From Terriglobia bacterium (GTDB taxonomy: Bacteria; Acidobacteriota; Terriglobia; Terriglobales; Acidobacteriaceae): a stretch of 64,000 bases of DNA. Shown here in pieces: positions 44,223-54,722 of this stretch. The translations under genes and the position numbers were made by a program. The notes below the pieces were generated by a model that did no database searches, had not been told where the DNA came from, and saw only the letters and a program-made list of their open reading frames with translations. Positions within the stretch are counted from its first letter, which is position 1; every line of letters starts with the position of its first letter. The DNA lies in assembly GCA_020073645.1 (NCBI GenBank), contig JAIQET010000017.1, forward strand, positions 1 to 64,000. Reading direction: 5' to 3'.

Positions 44223-47039
44223 ATGTCAAGACATACACTTGTTGTAGTCGCGCTTTATCTGCTCGCTGGGGCGCTGGTCGCGCGTTCAGGACAATTCCTG
44301 GAAGCACCGGAATACCCCATCGGGACACCGGAAGGTCCCTTCTCGGTGGCGGTGGGCGACTTCAACGGCGACGGCAAGGCGGATCTCGCATTAACGAATT
44401 CTCTCTCCTCCCCCGCCAACACCGTGAACGTGCTTTTGGGCAATGGGGACGGCACCTTCCAGCCTCACGTGGACTACGCGACAGGAACCACTCCACAAGC
44501 AGTCGCAGCGTCGGACCTCAACGGCGACGGCAAGCTGGACTTGGCGGTGGCGAACAACGGCGCCAGCACGGTGAGCGTGCTGTTGGGGAACGGCGATGGC
44601 ACTTTCCAAGCCCATGTGGACTACGCAACGGGGGGTGGTCCCGTCGGGGTGGCGGTGGGCGACTTCAACGGCGACGGCAAGCCCGACTTGGTGGCAGCCG
44701 ATAGGAACGTCAGCCTGTTGAGCGTGCTCTTGGGCAACGGCGATGGTACCTTCCAGCCACATGTAGATTACGTCACGCCAACGGCTCCCGCGGCCGTGGC
44801 GGTGGGTGACTTCAACCGCGACGGCAAACTGGATGTGCTCGTGGCCGCCGGCTCTGCCGGCACGGTGAGCGTGTTCTTGGGCCACGGAGACGGCACCTTC
44901 CAGTTGACCGCGACTTATCCCATACAACTTGACCCCAAAGGCATGGTTGTGCTGGATTTCAACGGAGACAACAACCTGGACGTGGCCGTCGCCAACAATA
45001 GTAGCAATTCCCTCAGCGTACTCTTGGGCAACGGCGATGGCACCTTGCAGCCGCGCGTGGACTACCCCATCGGAAATCACCCCAAGGGATTGGCCGCCGG
45101 GGACTTGAACGGCGACGGCAAGCCCGACTTGGCGGCAACCAACATGGGCGCCAACTCCGTGAGCGTGCTCATGGGCGTCGGCGATGGCACCTTCAAGGGG
45201 ACAGTGAACTACGGAACGGCAACCCTTCCCGTCGGAGTAGAAATCGGGGACTTTAACGGGGACGGCAAGCCCGACTTGGCGGCCGCAAACAACGGTAGCA
45301 ACACCGCGAGCGTGCTCCTGAACAACGGCAATGGTACATTCCAGGCACGCGTCGACTTCGCATCCGGATTGAATCCCGCCTCCGTGGCAGTGGGAGACTT
45401 CAACGCCGACGGCAAGCCCGACATGGTGGCCGCCAACAATGGCAGCAATACCGTAAGCGTGCTCTTGGGCAACGGCGATGGCAACTTCAAAGGGGCATCG
45501 TCCTACGCCACCGGATCACTTCCCGCCTCGGTGGCGGTGGGCGACTTCAATGGGGACAGCAAGCTGGACCTGGCAGTGGCCAACACTGGCAGCAGCACGG
45601 TGAGTGTGCTGTTCGGTAATGGCAGTGGCTTCTTCCAGGCGAAGGTGGACTACGCAACCGGAGCACGTCCCTTGGCGGTGGCCGTGGGCGACTTCAACGG
45701 GGACGGCAAGCCGGATCTGGCAGTGGCGGCCAATGGCATCAGCATGGTGAGCGTGCTGCTGAACAACGGCGATGGCACTTTCCAGCCCCACGTGGAATAC
45801 GGAACCGGAGCACTTCCCATCTCGGTGGCCGTGGGCGACTTCAACCGGGACGGCAAGCTGGACCTGGCCCTGGCCGACAACGGTTTCAATGTGGTGAGCG
45901 TGCTGCTAGGCAACGGCGATGGCACCTTCCAGGCACGCGGAGACCACGGAACAGGATCAGTTCCCGTCTCGGTCGCGGTGGGGGACTTCAACGGCGACGG
46001 CAACCCGGACCTGGTGGTAGCCAACAATGCCGACGACTCGGTGAGCGTGTTGTTGGGCAACGGCGATGGCACCTTCCAAGCGCACGTGGACTACGCAACA
46101 GGACACTTGCCCGCCTCGGTCGTGGTGGGGGACCTCGACGGGGACGGCAAACTCGACTTGGCGGTGGCCGACACTTCCAGCCTGATCGTAAAAGAGTACG
46201 TGCCAAATACTGGCTCCCTGAGCGTGCTCTGGGGAAATGGCGATGGCACCTTCCAGGCGCACCAGGACTTCGGGACCGGAGCGGGTCCCTCCTCGGTGGC
46301 CTCGGGGGACTTCAACCGAGACGGCAAGCTCGATCTGGCGGTGGCCAATGAACTCACGATCCCGGCTACAGTGAGCGTGCTGCTAAACACCGGCCCCACC
46401 AACGGGACTCCCATGGTGAGCCTGTCCCCGGCCAGCCTTACCTTCCCCGTCCACCTGGTCGGCAGCTCGACCCCGAGTAAGCCCGTCACCTTGACCAACA
46501 CCGGGACCGCTGCTCTGCTGATCACCAGCATCACCATCACCGGCACCAACAGCGCGGACTTCACTCAGACCAATACCTGCGGATCCAATGTCGCCCCGGG
46601 TGCCAGTTGCACAATTAACGTTTCGTTTGCTCCTACCGCTGCGGGGAGTCGCTCGGCAGCACTCACCATCACCGACAATGCGGCAGGCAGCCCCCACTCC
46701 GTTCCCCTCTCCGGAACCGGCACGATCGTCAAGCTGCTCCCTGCCAATCTGAACTTCGGCAATCAGCAGGTTGGAACCATGAGTTCGCCGAAGATGGTGA
46801 CGTTAACCAACCTAGGAACCGTAACCCTGAACATAACGACTGTAAAGATCACCGGCTCGAATGCCGGCGACTTTTCCCAGACTAACACTTGCGGTTCGAC
46901 GGTAGCGCCGGGGGCGAGTTGCACGATCAGCGTGACTTTCAAGCCCAAGGCGGTCGGTACCCGGTCGGGATCCGTGAGTGTCAGTGATGACGGTGGTGGC
47001 AGTCCGCAGAAGGTGACACTCAGCGGAACCGGCACTTAG
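44223..47039 (+). CDS. Secreted FG-GAP repeat protein, 14 motifs (second)
   Basis: A 938-aa protein with a signal peptide (LVVVALYLLAGALVARSG), exactly 14 DFNGDGKxDL motifs, and two choice-of-anchor-D repeats ending LSGTGT. The motifs here are the most regular of the family, each blade closing with [21 protein letters not shown]. AGGAGAGGTTC precedes ATG. High nucleotide repetitiveness suggests recent blade duplication or conversion. Function unknown. Confidence 0.75.
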   Translation: MSRHTLVVVALYLLAGALVARSGQFLEAPEYPIGTPEGPFSVAVGDFNGDGKADLALTNSLSSPANTVNVLLGNGDGTFQPHVDYATGTTPQAVAASDLNGDGKLDLAVANNGASTVSVLLGNGDGTFQAHVDYATGGGPVGVAVGDFNGDGKPDLVAADRNVSLLSVLLGNGDGTFQPHVDYVTPTAPAAVAVGDFNRDGKLDVLVAAGSAGTVSVFLGHGDGTFQLTATYPIQLDPKGMVVLDFNGDNNLDVAVANNSSNSLSVLLGNGDGTLQPRVDYPIGNHPKGLAAGDLNGDGKPDLAATNMGANSVSVLMGVGDGTFKGTVNYGTATLPVGVEIGDFNGDGKPDLAAANNGSNTASVLLNNGNGTFQARVDFASGLNPASVAVGDFNADGKPDMVAANNGSNTVSVLLGNGDGNFKGASSYATGSLPASVAVGDFNGDSKLDLAVANTGSSTVSVLFGNGSGFFQAKVDYATGARPLAVAVGDFNGDGKPDLAVAANGISMVSVLLNNGDGTFQPHVEYGTGALPISVAVGDFNRDGKLDLALADNGFNVVSVLLGNGDGTFQARGDHGTGSVPVSVAVGDFNGDGNPDLVVANNADDSVSVLLGNGDGTFQAHVDYATGHLPASVVVGDLDGDGKLDLAVADTSSLIVKEYVPNTGSLSVLWGNGDGTFQAHQDFGTGAGPSSVASGDFNRDGKLDLAVANELTIPATVSVLLNTGPTNGTPMVSLSPASLTFPVHLVGSSTPSKPVTLTNTGTAALLITSITITGTNSADFTQTNTCGSNVAPGASCTINVSFAPTAAGSRSAALTITDNAAGSPHSVPLSGTGTIVKLLPANLNFGNQQVGTMSSPKMVTLTNLGTVTLNITTVKITGSNAGDFSQTNTCGSTVAPGASCTISVTFKPKAVGTRSGSVSVSDDGGGSPQKVTLSGTGT

Positions 47040-47139
47040 CCGGTACCGCCGTGAGCTTCATGATGGCTCGGCTTCGCTCGTTGAGGTGGGCCTTTGCCCG
47101 TAGCCGAGAATCGGGCCGTTGCTAAGTGCCCAGTGCTCG

Positions 47140-48114
47140 TCAATGCGGCGGCTGCGGTACTTGCCGGGTGGCCCAATCCCACGCCGTTGAAACAATCTGT
47201 TCCAGCGATCGTGTGGCTTTCCACTTCAGCAGCTTCTCCGCACGGCTTGGGTCAGCCACCAATTCCGCCGGGTCTCCGGCTCGCCGCGGCCCCATGTGCT
47301 TGGGAACCTCGCGGCCGGTGATTCGTTCAATGGTGGAAATCACCTCGCGGACGGAATTACCGCGTCCCGTCCCCAGGTTCATTGCCGTCGAGCTTCCGCA
47401 GTCGAGGTACTCCAGGCCAAGCACATGCGCTTCGGCTAGATCGTTCACGTGAATGTAATCGCGGACACACGTACCATCCGGAGTCGGATAGTCTTCGCCA
47501 AAAATCTCCAGTGCGGGACGCTCCCCGTGGATGGCTTCGAATGCCGAAGGAATCAGGTGGGTTTCCGGCGAGTGCATCTCTCCCACCTTGCCGCTCTCGT
47601 CCGCCCCAGCGGCATTGAAGTAACGGAAGCTCACGTAGCGCAGCCCGTAAGCTGCGCCATACGCTTCCAGAGCGTGTTCGAACGCCAGTTTCGTGGCCCC
47701 GTACGGATTCACCGGCATGCGCGGCGTGTCCTCGGTGATCGGTAGCTTTGCCGGCATCCCGTACACGGCGCAGGTCGAGGAAAAAATGAACTTCCGCACC
47801 TTGGAGTCCAGCACCGCATGCAGCAGTGCAACTCCCCCGAGCACGTTGTTGTGGAAATATTTTCGCGGATCGACCACCGATTCGCCCACGTAGGCATGCG
47901 CGGCAAAATGCATCACCGCATCCACCCGTTGCAGCACCGATGCTAGCTTGGCCGAATCCGTTATGTCTCCCACGACCAGCTCAAAACCTTCCGCTAGCGC
48001 TGCATGCCCTGTGGACAGATTGTCATAGATGATCGGCTCGTGCCCTTTCCGTTTGAGAGTATGAGCGGCGTGACTTCCGATGTATCCCGCACCTCCGACG
48101 ACCAGGACCGGCAA
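47140..48114 (-). CDS. galE: UDP-glucose 4-epimerase
   Basis: A 324-aa SDR enzyme interconverting UDP-glucose and UDP-galactose. GGAGYIGSH at 7-15, STCAVYG, and NPYGATK with the catalytic Tyr and Lys. The C-terminal GTGRGNSVREVI and DPAELVADPSRAEKLLKW are standard for GalE. It is the only minus-strand gene in this stretch and supplies UDP-galactose for the UDP-galactopyranose mutase at 28646. Confidence 0.9.
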   Translation of the reverse strand: MPVLVVGGAGYIGSHAAHTLKRKGHEPIIYDNLSTGHAALAEGFELVVGDITDSAKLASVLQRVDAVMHFAAHAYVGESVVDPRKYFHNNVLGGVALLHAVLDSKVRKFIFSSTCAVYGMPAKLPITEDTPRMPVNPYGATKLAFEHALEAYGAAYGLRYVSFRYFNAAGADESGKVGEMHSPETHLIPSAFEAIHGERPALEIFGEDYPTPDGTCVRDYIHVNDLAEAHVLGLEYLDCGSSTAMNLGTGRGNSVREVISTIERITGREVPKHMGPRRAGDPAELVADPSRAEKLLKWKATRSLEQIVSTAWDWATRQVPQPPH

Positions 48115-48300
48115 TGGAGCCCTCTCTCTGACGTCTTGGATGTTCTTACTAAGGTGTAGCGGAAAACGACTGAGGCAGGTGGATTCTAGCAGAACTCTGG
48201 CGCGCTTGCCGCACCCGCCCCGGGGTTCAGGCTGGATTGCTGAATCCTTGCCTCGCTATTCGCCACTCGCTACTCGCTACCACAGGATCAAGGAGTTGTT

Positions 48301-51300
48301 GTGACGCATTTGCCCCAAGGCCTCCCCGCTAAGATCGCTTCGCTCGTGCTGTGTCTCCTCGGCTTTGCCGCGTTGTCGCCTGCAGCGGGGTTCCGTACCG
48401 CCACGGCGTACGACACCGCCACCAACGCCTACTCCATCGCTGTGGGCGATTTCAACGAAGACGGAATCCTCGACCAATGCGTGGTCAACTTCAACGGCGG
48501 TTCCACCGGAATCGTGAGCATGCTCCTGGGCAATGGCGACGGCACCTTTCAGCCCGCCGTCAACTTCAACGCTGGGTTGGGGCCGCGCTTCATTGCGGAA
48601 GGTGACTTCAATCGGGACGGCCACCTCGACGTTGTCATTGCCAACCAGTTGAGCAACAACGTCAGCGTCCTTCTGGGCGATGGCAAAGGCCACCTGGGAG
48701 CCCCGGTCAACTTTGCGGTCGGCAGCTCACCCTGGAACGTACAGGTCGCGGATTTTAACAACGACAACAAACTCGATCTCGTCGTCGCCAACAACATGGG
48801 CGCCAGCGTCAGCATCCTGCTGGGCAACGGTGACGGCACCTTCCAGCCTCCCGTGAACTACCCCACCGATGTCGGCCCCATCTTCACCCGCGTCGCCGAC
48901 CTTAACAATGATGGCAAGCTCGACCTCGTGGTCGCAGACTTCGCCCCGGTCTCCAACACCATCAGTGTCCTCATGAGCAATGGCGACGGCACTTTTCAGC
49001 CCGCCATCACCTATCCCACCAACAGCTTCGCCACAGTTTCCATCGTGGCTATGGATTTTAACGGTGACAGCAAGGTGGACCTGGCCGTAGCCAGCGAACT
49101 CGGCGACACCGTCGGCATTTTCATGGGCAACGGCGATGGCACCTTCCTGCCTCCCGTGAACTATCCTCTGGACCCCCAGCCCCGGTCAGTAGCCGCCGCG
49201 GACTTTAATAAGGATGGCAAACTCGATCTGGCGGTCGCGAACTCGGGTGGCGACGACGTGGACATTCTCTTCGGCAACGGCGACGGCACCTTCCAGCCTG
49301 CCGTCCGCTACGGCGCCGGCTACGAGCCCCGCTTTATCGCCGTTGCCGACTTCGACAACGACGGCAATCTCGACCTCTCCGTGGCCAATTTCGGCACCAA
49401 CAACATCACAGTGCTCAGCGGATTCGGAGATGGTGCCTTCCGATCCAGCTTCGCCTCCGGCACCGGCAGTCAGCCTAAGTCCGTGGTCATTGCCGACTTC
49501 AACCAGGACGGCAAACCCGATCAGGCCGTGGTCAACTCCCTCGCCAACAACATCAGCGTGGAACTCGGCAATAGTGACGGCACCTTCAAGCCGCCCGTGA
49601 ACTTCTCGACCGGCACCTTACCGGTTTACGCTGTTGCCGGCGACTTCAACGGAGACACCAAACCTGACCTGGCCGTGGTCAACCAGACCAGCAACTCTGT
49701 AACGATCCTGCTCGGCAATGGTGACGGCACTTTTCATGCCGCCGCCAGCCTTACCAACGGCACCAAGCCTCAGGCGATCGTCGCCGCTGATTTCAATGGC
49801 GACGGCAAACTCGACCTCGCCGTCACCAGCAACGGCGGCGTCAATTTCTTTCGCGGCAACGGCGATGGCACCTTCGTCGCCGACACCACCTTCCCTGCCG
49901 GATCGCATCCGCAATCCCTAGCGGTTGGCGATTTCAACGGCGACAACAAGCTCGACCTGGCCGTGGCCAACAACACCGGAAACAACGTCAGCATCCTGCT
50001 CGGCAACGGCAACGGCACCTTCCAGACGCCGCTGAACTTCAATGTTGGAACCGCACCCTTCTCCGTGGCGGTGGGAGACTTCGACGGCAATGGCACCCTC
50101 GACGTCGCCGTCGCCAATTCCGGCAGCAATAACGTCAGCGTTCTATTGGATAACGGCAACGGGACCTTGCAGCCCGCCGTGAACTACCCGGTCGGCGCTA
50201 CCCCGGAATTCATCGCCGTCGGCGATTTCACCGGCAACGGCAAAGTCGACCTGGCGGTTGCCAACGAAGGCGAGACTGATGTCAGCATCCTCACCGGCAA
50301 TGGCGACGGCACCTTCCAGCCGGCGGTTGCATATCAGGTCGGCACCAATCCCATGTCCATCGCCCTGGCCGACGTCAACGGGGATGGTGCGCCCGACCTC
50401 ACCACCGCCAACTTTGGCAGCGATACCATCTCGACCTTGCTCAATACGGGCGGCACGCGCCTGGCGACGACCAGTTCCGTAAATCCCTCGAACCTCAACC
50501 AAGCGGTCATGTTCACGACTACGATCTCTGCGGGCCTGCGCGATGGTGGCACGCCCACCGGCACCATTACTTTCAAAGATGGCACCACTCTCATCGGCAG
50601 CTCCGGCATCAGCGCCGGACAAGCCAGCGTCACCACCTCCACTCTGTCTGCGGGCGCGCACACCATCAACGCCACCTATTCCGGCGACGCCAATTTCAAT
50701 CCCAACGCGGCCCCACCCTTCACGCAAACCGTGCTCGGAGGCCCGATCGTGAGCCTGTCTCCCACCAGCCTCACCTTCCCCGTTCACCTCATTGGCAGCC
50801 CTACCCCGAGCAAGCCGGTCACCTTGACTAACACCGGCAGCGCAACTTTGACTATCACCGGCATCACGATCACTGGCGTCAACGCTGGCGACTTCTCGCA
50901 GACCAACACTTGCGGATCGAGTGTCGCTCCGGGTGCGAACTGCACCATCAACGTCACGTTCTTTCCCACTGCTGCAGGCGTGCGCACTGCCGCCGTCTCC
51001 ATCACCGACAACGCTCCTGGCAGCCCGCAGTCGGTTCCGCTGTCCGGCACCGGCACGGCCGTGAAACTGCTTCCCGCCAGCCTGAGCTTCGGCAATCAGA
51101 AAGTGGGCACCACGAGTCAGCCCAAGACTGTGACGCTGACCAACGTCAGCACCGTGACGGTCACGGTCACCAAGATCAACATCGTCGGTGCCAACGTCGG
51201 CGATTTCTCCCAAACCAACACTTGCGGCTCCAGCGTCGCCGGTGGCGCCAGTTGCACCATCAGTGTGACCTTCAAGCCCACTGCCACCGGAGCCCGCTCC

Positions 51301-51372
51301 GCGTCAGTCAGCATTACCGACAACGGCGGAGGCAGCCCGCAGAAAGTCGCGCTCAGCGGCACCGGCACGTAA
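48301..51372 (+). CDS. Secreted FG-GAP repeat protein, 14 motifs (third)
   Basis: A 1023-aa protein with a short signal peptide, 14 DFNxDGxxDL-type motifs, one bacterial Ig-like/Big_5 domain (TTSSVNPSNLNQAVMFTTTIS... about 720-810) and two choice-of-anchor-D repeats. GTG start behind AAGGAG. Followed directly by a strong terminator. Function unknown; may share a role with its paralogues at 40646 and 44223. Confidence 0.75.
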   Translation: MTHLPQGLPAKIASLVLCLLGFAALSPAAGFRTATAYDTATNAYSIAVGDFNEDGILDQCVVNFNGGSTGIVSMLLGNGDGTFQPAVNFNAGLGPRFIAEGDFNRDGHLDVVIANQLSNNVSVLLGDGKGHLGAPVNFAVGSSPWNVQVADFNNDNKLDLVVANNMGASVSILLGNGDGTFQPPVNYPTDVGPIFTRVADLNNDGKLDLVVADFAPVSNTISVLMSNGDGTFQPAITYPTNSFATVSIVAMDFNGDSKVDLAVASELGDTVGIFMGNGDGTFLPPVNYPLDPQPRSVAAADFNKDGKLDLAVANSGGDDVDILFGNGDGTFQPAVRYGAGYEPRFIAVADFDNDGNLDLSVANFGTNNITVLSGFGDGAFRSSFASGTGSQPKSVVIADFNQDGKPDQAVVNSLANNISVELGNSDGTFKPPVNFSTGTLPVYAVAGDFNGDTKPDLAVVNQTSNSVTILLGNGDGTFHAAASLTNGTKPQAIVAADFNGDGKLDLAVTSNGGVNFFRGNGDGTFVADTTFPAGSHPQSLAVGDFNGDNKLDLAVANNTGNNVSILLGNGNGTFQTPLNFNVGTAPFSVAVGDFDGNGTLDVAVANSGSNNVSVLLDNGNGTLQPAVNYPVGATPEFIAVGDFTGNGKVDLAVANEGETDVSILTGNGDGTFQPAVAYQVGTNPMSIALADVNGDGAPDLTTANFGSDTISTLLNTGGTRLATTSSVNPSNLNQAVMFTTTISAGLRDGGTPTGTITFKDGTTLIGSSGISAGQASVTTSTLSAGAHTINATYSGDANFNPNAAPPFTQTVLGGPIVSLSPTSLTFPVHLIGSPTPSKPVTLTNTGSATLTITGITITGVNAGDFSQTNTCGSSVAPGANCTINVTFFPTAAGVRTAAVSITDNAPGSPQSVPLSGTGTAVKLLPASLSFGNQKVGTTSQPKTVTLTNVSTVTVTVTKINIVGANVGDFSQTNTCGSSVAGGASCTISVTFKPTATGARSASVSITDNGGGSPQKVALSGTGT

Positions 51373-51394
51373 TCACAACCTGATCAGAAAGCAG

Positions 51395-51424
51395 ACGGCG
51401 CCACCCCTGGGTGGCGCCGTTTTT
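51395..51424 (+). terminator. Rho-independent terminator
   Basis: An 11-bp perfect stem (ACGGCGCCACC at 51395-51405 paired with GGTGGCGCCGT at 51410-51420) with a CCTG loop, followed by TTTTG and TTT. Located 23 bp after the FG-GAP gene stop. Convergent with the sensor-kinase gene on the other strand. Confidence 0.9.
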
Positions 51425-51542
51425 GTTTGCCCGTGTGGCCGATTACTGGGGATGCTGGTCGAGCGGCACGGAAAATCTCATGTCTAGACAAAAGACGACT
51501 CTCGACCGGTGCACTCCCGTTCCAACCGATAGTTTCAGTTCT

Positions 51543-53996
51543 TCAGGTCCCCATGTGGCGGAAGCCTTCGGATCGAACTTCGGCTTGCGGCTCATCAGCA
51601 TCTGCGTTCAGGAGCTCGTAGACTTTCGCTGTGAGTTCGTCGGGGAGGAAGGGTTTTTCCAGGAAATCCGCATTCGTTGCAAGTTCCCCAAACTTGTTGA
51701 CCGAATCGTCGGCATAGCCGGAGATCAGCAGAAACTTCGTTTCAGGGCGCAGCGCAACCGCTTTTTCTTTCAATTGAAGACCCGTTACGCGTGGCATCAC
51801 CAGGTCAGTCACAACCAGGCCTATGGGCCCAGGATAACCTTCGCAGATTGACAAGGCTTCCTGACCGTCTTTGGCTTCCAGCACCTTGTAGCCCTTACAC
51901 TCGAGTGTTATGCGTATCAGCCTGCGTAGGGCCGAGTCATCTTCGGCCACAAGGATGGTCCCGATTCCGGGCTGTACCAACTCCGAACGGCCATCCACGG
52001 TAGTGTCTTGGTCCGACGCAGCCAGTACGGGAAGGTAAACTCGAAGCGTTGTACCTCTGCCCAGCACGCTTGCCACCGTGACGTGTCCGCCACTCTGCTT
52101 GACGATGCCGTAAATCGTGGACAGCCCGAGCCCGGTGCCTTTGCCTTGGGTCTTGGTAGTAAAGAAAGGTTCAAAGATGTGAGAGGCCGTATCCGCATCC
52201 ATGCCCTGCCCGGTGTCGCCGACCGACAGCATGATGTATTTGCCGGGCTGCACTTCAGAATGGCGGCTGGCGAACTCCTCATCGAGTTCCACCTCGGAGG
52301 TCTCGATCGTCACCTTTCCTCCTTGCGGCATGGAGTCACGGGCATTGATCACGAGATTAATCAGGATCTGCTGAATCTGTGCGGGGTCCCCTTTCACTCT
52401 GCCCAAGTCCGGGTGCAAGACAGGAATTAGGTCGACGTTGGCCGGGATGAGGCGGCGCAAGAGCTTATGCGTCTCCCAAATGGCAGCATTGAGGTCCAGC
52501 GCTCTGGATTCGACCACCTGCTTCCGGCTGAAAGCCAGCAATTGCCGTGTCAAGGACGCCGCCTTCTGGGTCGCGTTCTTGATTTCAGCCACCTCGCGAC
52601 GTAGCGTCTCGTTTTCTCCCGCTTTTGTCTCGAGTAGATCGCTGTATCCGAGAATGATGCTCAAGTAATTGTTGAACTCGTGTGCGATTCCTCCTGCCAG
52701 TTGTCCCAGGGCTTCCATCTTCTGTGCCTGGCGCAACTCATCCTCAACGCGCTTGCGCATACTGATGTCGCGGAGTATCACGGTGTAGAGCTTCTCGTTC
52801 GCAGTTGTCGTTTGCGAAATGGTCGCTTCAGCCGGGAATTCCTCGCCACTGGATCGAATCCCCCACAGTGTACCCGGCGAGTACATCGAGCGGACGGAAA
52901 GCCCTGTGCGCCCGAAATCCTGGATATGTTGCCGGTGAGCTTCGCGGAATCTTGCTGGGATGTACTTATCAAGGGGCTGGCCGACCGCGTCCGACGCCGG
53001 GCAACGGAAGATCTCTTCTGCAGCGTGGTTGAACACCACAATCCGCTGGTCACCATCGACCGTGATTATGGCATCCATGGCAGAACCAATTATGCCCTGT
53101 AAGCGTTCCTGGCTGTCTCGAAGCGCTTGGTCGGTGCGCTTACGTTCCGACACGTCTACCATAGTGCCCTCGAGCATGGTCACTTCCCCTCTCGTATCGA
53201 GGGCAGCGAACACGTTTTCCAGCACCCAGACTGGAGTCCCGTCCTTCTTGCGCAAAAGACAATCGACATTGAACAGACTCTTTTGCTCTTTCAGTTTTCT
53301 CAGGAAACTTTCGCGATCATTGGGGGAGAAGTAGAGGTCCGAAGCGTGGCACTGCAATACCTCCTCCCGCGAGCTATACCCCAGGATTCGTGCGAAGGTG
53401 GTGTTGCAATCCAGTAGGCGTCCGTCCGCCTCAGACCGGTAAAAGCCGGCTACGTTCTGGTCAAACAGCAGCGCATTTCGATTCACTTGCGAACTAGTCA
53501 ACGTTCTCGGCACTGCACGGCGCGCCGCCAACTGGGCTGCCACAAGGTTTGCAAGTGCACGGAGCGCATTCTTGTGCCCGTCGGGCAATGCCCGGGGCAC
53601 AGTATCCATCACGCAGAGTGTGCCCAGTGCATATCCCTCCAGCGTGAGCAAAGGGGCGCCTGCATAAAAGCGAATGCCGCCATGGGCCACCAGCGGATTA
53701 CCAGCAAACCGTCTATCCTTCGTCGTGTCTTCGATCAGCAGGAGACTACGCTCCCGCAGAGTCTGATAACAGAATGAGTGCTCGCGAGGAATCTCCGACG
53801 CGTCCCAGCCCACCGCTGACTTGAACCATTGGCGGGTTGCGTCAATGAATCCGATGAAGCTAATGGGCGTACCGCAGAGGTAGGCAGCGAGATTAGTGAC
53901 CTGGTCGAATACTTCTTCTCTAGGTGTGTCAAGAATGTGGCAATCGAATAATGCCTTCAGCCGCGCCACTTCGTCCTCTGCTAACTGCGACTGCAT
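51543..53996 (-). CDS. GAF-PAS-PAS hybrid histidine kinase with receiver
   Basis: An 817-aa cytoplasmic sensor kinase. GAF domain (about 20-160), two PAS domains (about 180-285 and 300-415), dimerisation domain with phospho-acceptor His439 (GGIAHEFNNYLSIILGYSDLL), HATPase (NARDSMP, GDTGQGM, GTGLGLSTIYG), and a C-terminal receiver with Asp731 (VVTDLVMPR). No membrane segments, so it senses an internal or diffusible signal. ATG 53996 is chosen with GGGGAG upstream; a start at 54029 is possible. No partner regulator is adjacent. Confidence 0.85.
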   Translation of the reverse strand: MQSQLAEDEVARLKALFDCHILDTPREEVFDQVTNLAAYLCGTPISFIGFIDATRQWFKSAVGWDASEIPREHSFCYQTLRERSLLLIEDTTKDRRFAGNPLVAHGGIRFYAGAPLLTLEGYALGTLCVMDTVPRALPDGHKNALRALANLVAAQLAARRAVPRTLTSSQVNRNALLFDQNVAGFYRSEADGRLLDCNTTFARILGYSSREEVLQCHASDLYFSPNDRESFLRKLKEQKSLFNVDCLLRKKDGTPVWVLENVFAALDTRGEVTMLEGTMVDVSERKRTDQALRDSQERLQGIIGSAMDAIITVDGDQRIVVFNHAAEEIFRCPASDAVGQPLDKYIPARFREAHRQHIQDFGRTGLSVRSMYSPGTLWGIRSSGEEFPAEATISQTTTANEKLYTVILRDISMRKRVEDELRQAQKMEALGQLAGGIAHEFNNYLSIILGYSDLLETKAGENETLRREVAEIKNATQKAASLTRQLLAFSRKQVVESRALDLNAAIWETHKLLRRLIPANVDLIPVLHPDLGRVKGDPAQIQQILINLVINARDSMPQGGKVTIETSEVELDEEFASRHSEVQPGKYIMLSVGDTGQGMDADTASHIFEPFFTTKTQGKGTGLGLSTIYGIVKQSGGHVTVASVLGRGTTLRVYLPVLAASDQDTTVDGRSELVQPGIGTILVAEDDSALRRLIRITLECKGYKVLEAKDGQEALSICEGYPGPIGLVVTDLVMPRVTGLQLKEKAVALRPETKFLLISGYADDSVNKFGELATNADFLEKPFLPDELTAKVYELLNADADEPQAEVRSEGFRHMGT

Positions 53997-54260
53997 GCCG
54001 TACTCCCCACATCGTCGACAGCGTCCCACACTTGAACGCAGTTTACATCGGCGCCAATAGCTCGCAAGTGCCTAGCTGGATTCACGGAATCTAAGGTCTC
54101 TTCAGCCACGCGCGCGGTTGAACATTGCACCAATAGTGGGAGGATGTAAGGGCCGATTCTTCCCAGGTACGACGATGTGAAGGATCGAGCTTTGTTCGGT
54201 TTTCGGAACAGCACTCACATTCAGCCTGTGATCTCCACAGCCGCGATGTAAGCTGCCGCT

Positions 54261-54608
54261 ATGCGCGGTCGCGAGAAGCAGGGCCAGCGCGGCTATGTCC
54301 GGCGACATCCGCGCTTTTCTTTCGATAAACCACTTATTCTTACCGCCGAAGATGCGACCGTTGTCGTCGGCCGCACTCTTGATATCAGCGTAGCGGGGCT
54401 TGGGGGATTACTCGTAAGCGGTTCTTGGACGGCGGGTACATTGGTGAGTTTGGAATTTCCAATCCAGGCTGACAGTGTTTCGCTGAAGCTAAGAGCATTT
54501 CTTCGCAGCCGGTCAGGTAATCGTTGCGGATTCGAATTGGTCGCCGTGACCGCTGCTGAGAATGACCTAATTCGAAAAGCCTGCGAGGCTCTGGACTTGT
54601 TGGAATAA
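54261..54608 (+). CDS. PilZ-domain protein
   Basis: A 115-aa protein. Near the N-terminus is the c-di-GMP-binding RRHPR (RxxxR-like), followed by the DISVAGLGG (D/NxSxxG) motif and a beta-barrel. No further domain. Likely a c-di-GMP effector, possibly controlling EPS export or motility. It stands alone, divergent from the sensor kinase. Confidence 0.75.
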   Translation: MRGREKQGQRGYVRRHPRFSFDKPLILTAEDATVVVGRTLDISVAGLGGLLVSGSWTAGTLVSLEFPIQADSVSLKLRAFLRSRSGNRCGFELVAVTAAENDLIRKACEALDLLE

Positions 54609-54722
54609 CCCCTTCCAGGTTTCTTTTGGAAAATGGACCAGTCTTGTCGACTTTCTTGTACACATCAAAAAGCGAAGTCGCAAGTGGCCGGTTCATGACA
54701 TGAGATCTAAGAAACTTTCTCT

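Noticed and set aside
33044-51372. CRISPR-like regular DNA repeats
   Set aside because: The periodicity comes from protein repeats in long open frames; units are not identical and there are no spacers.
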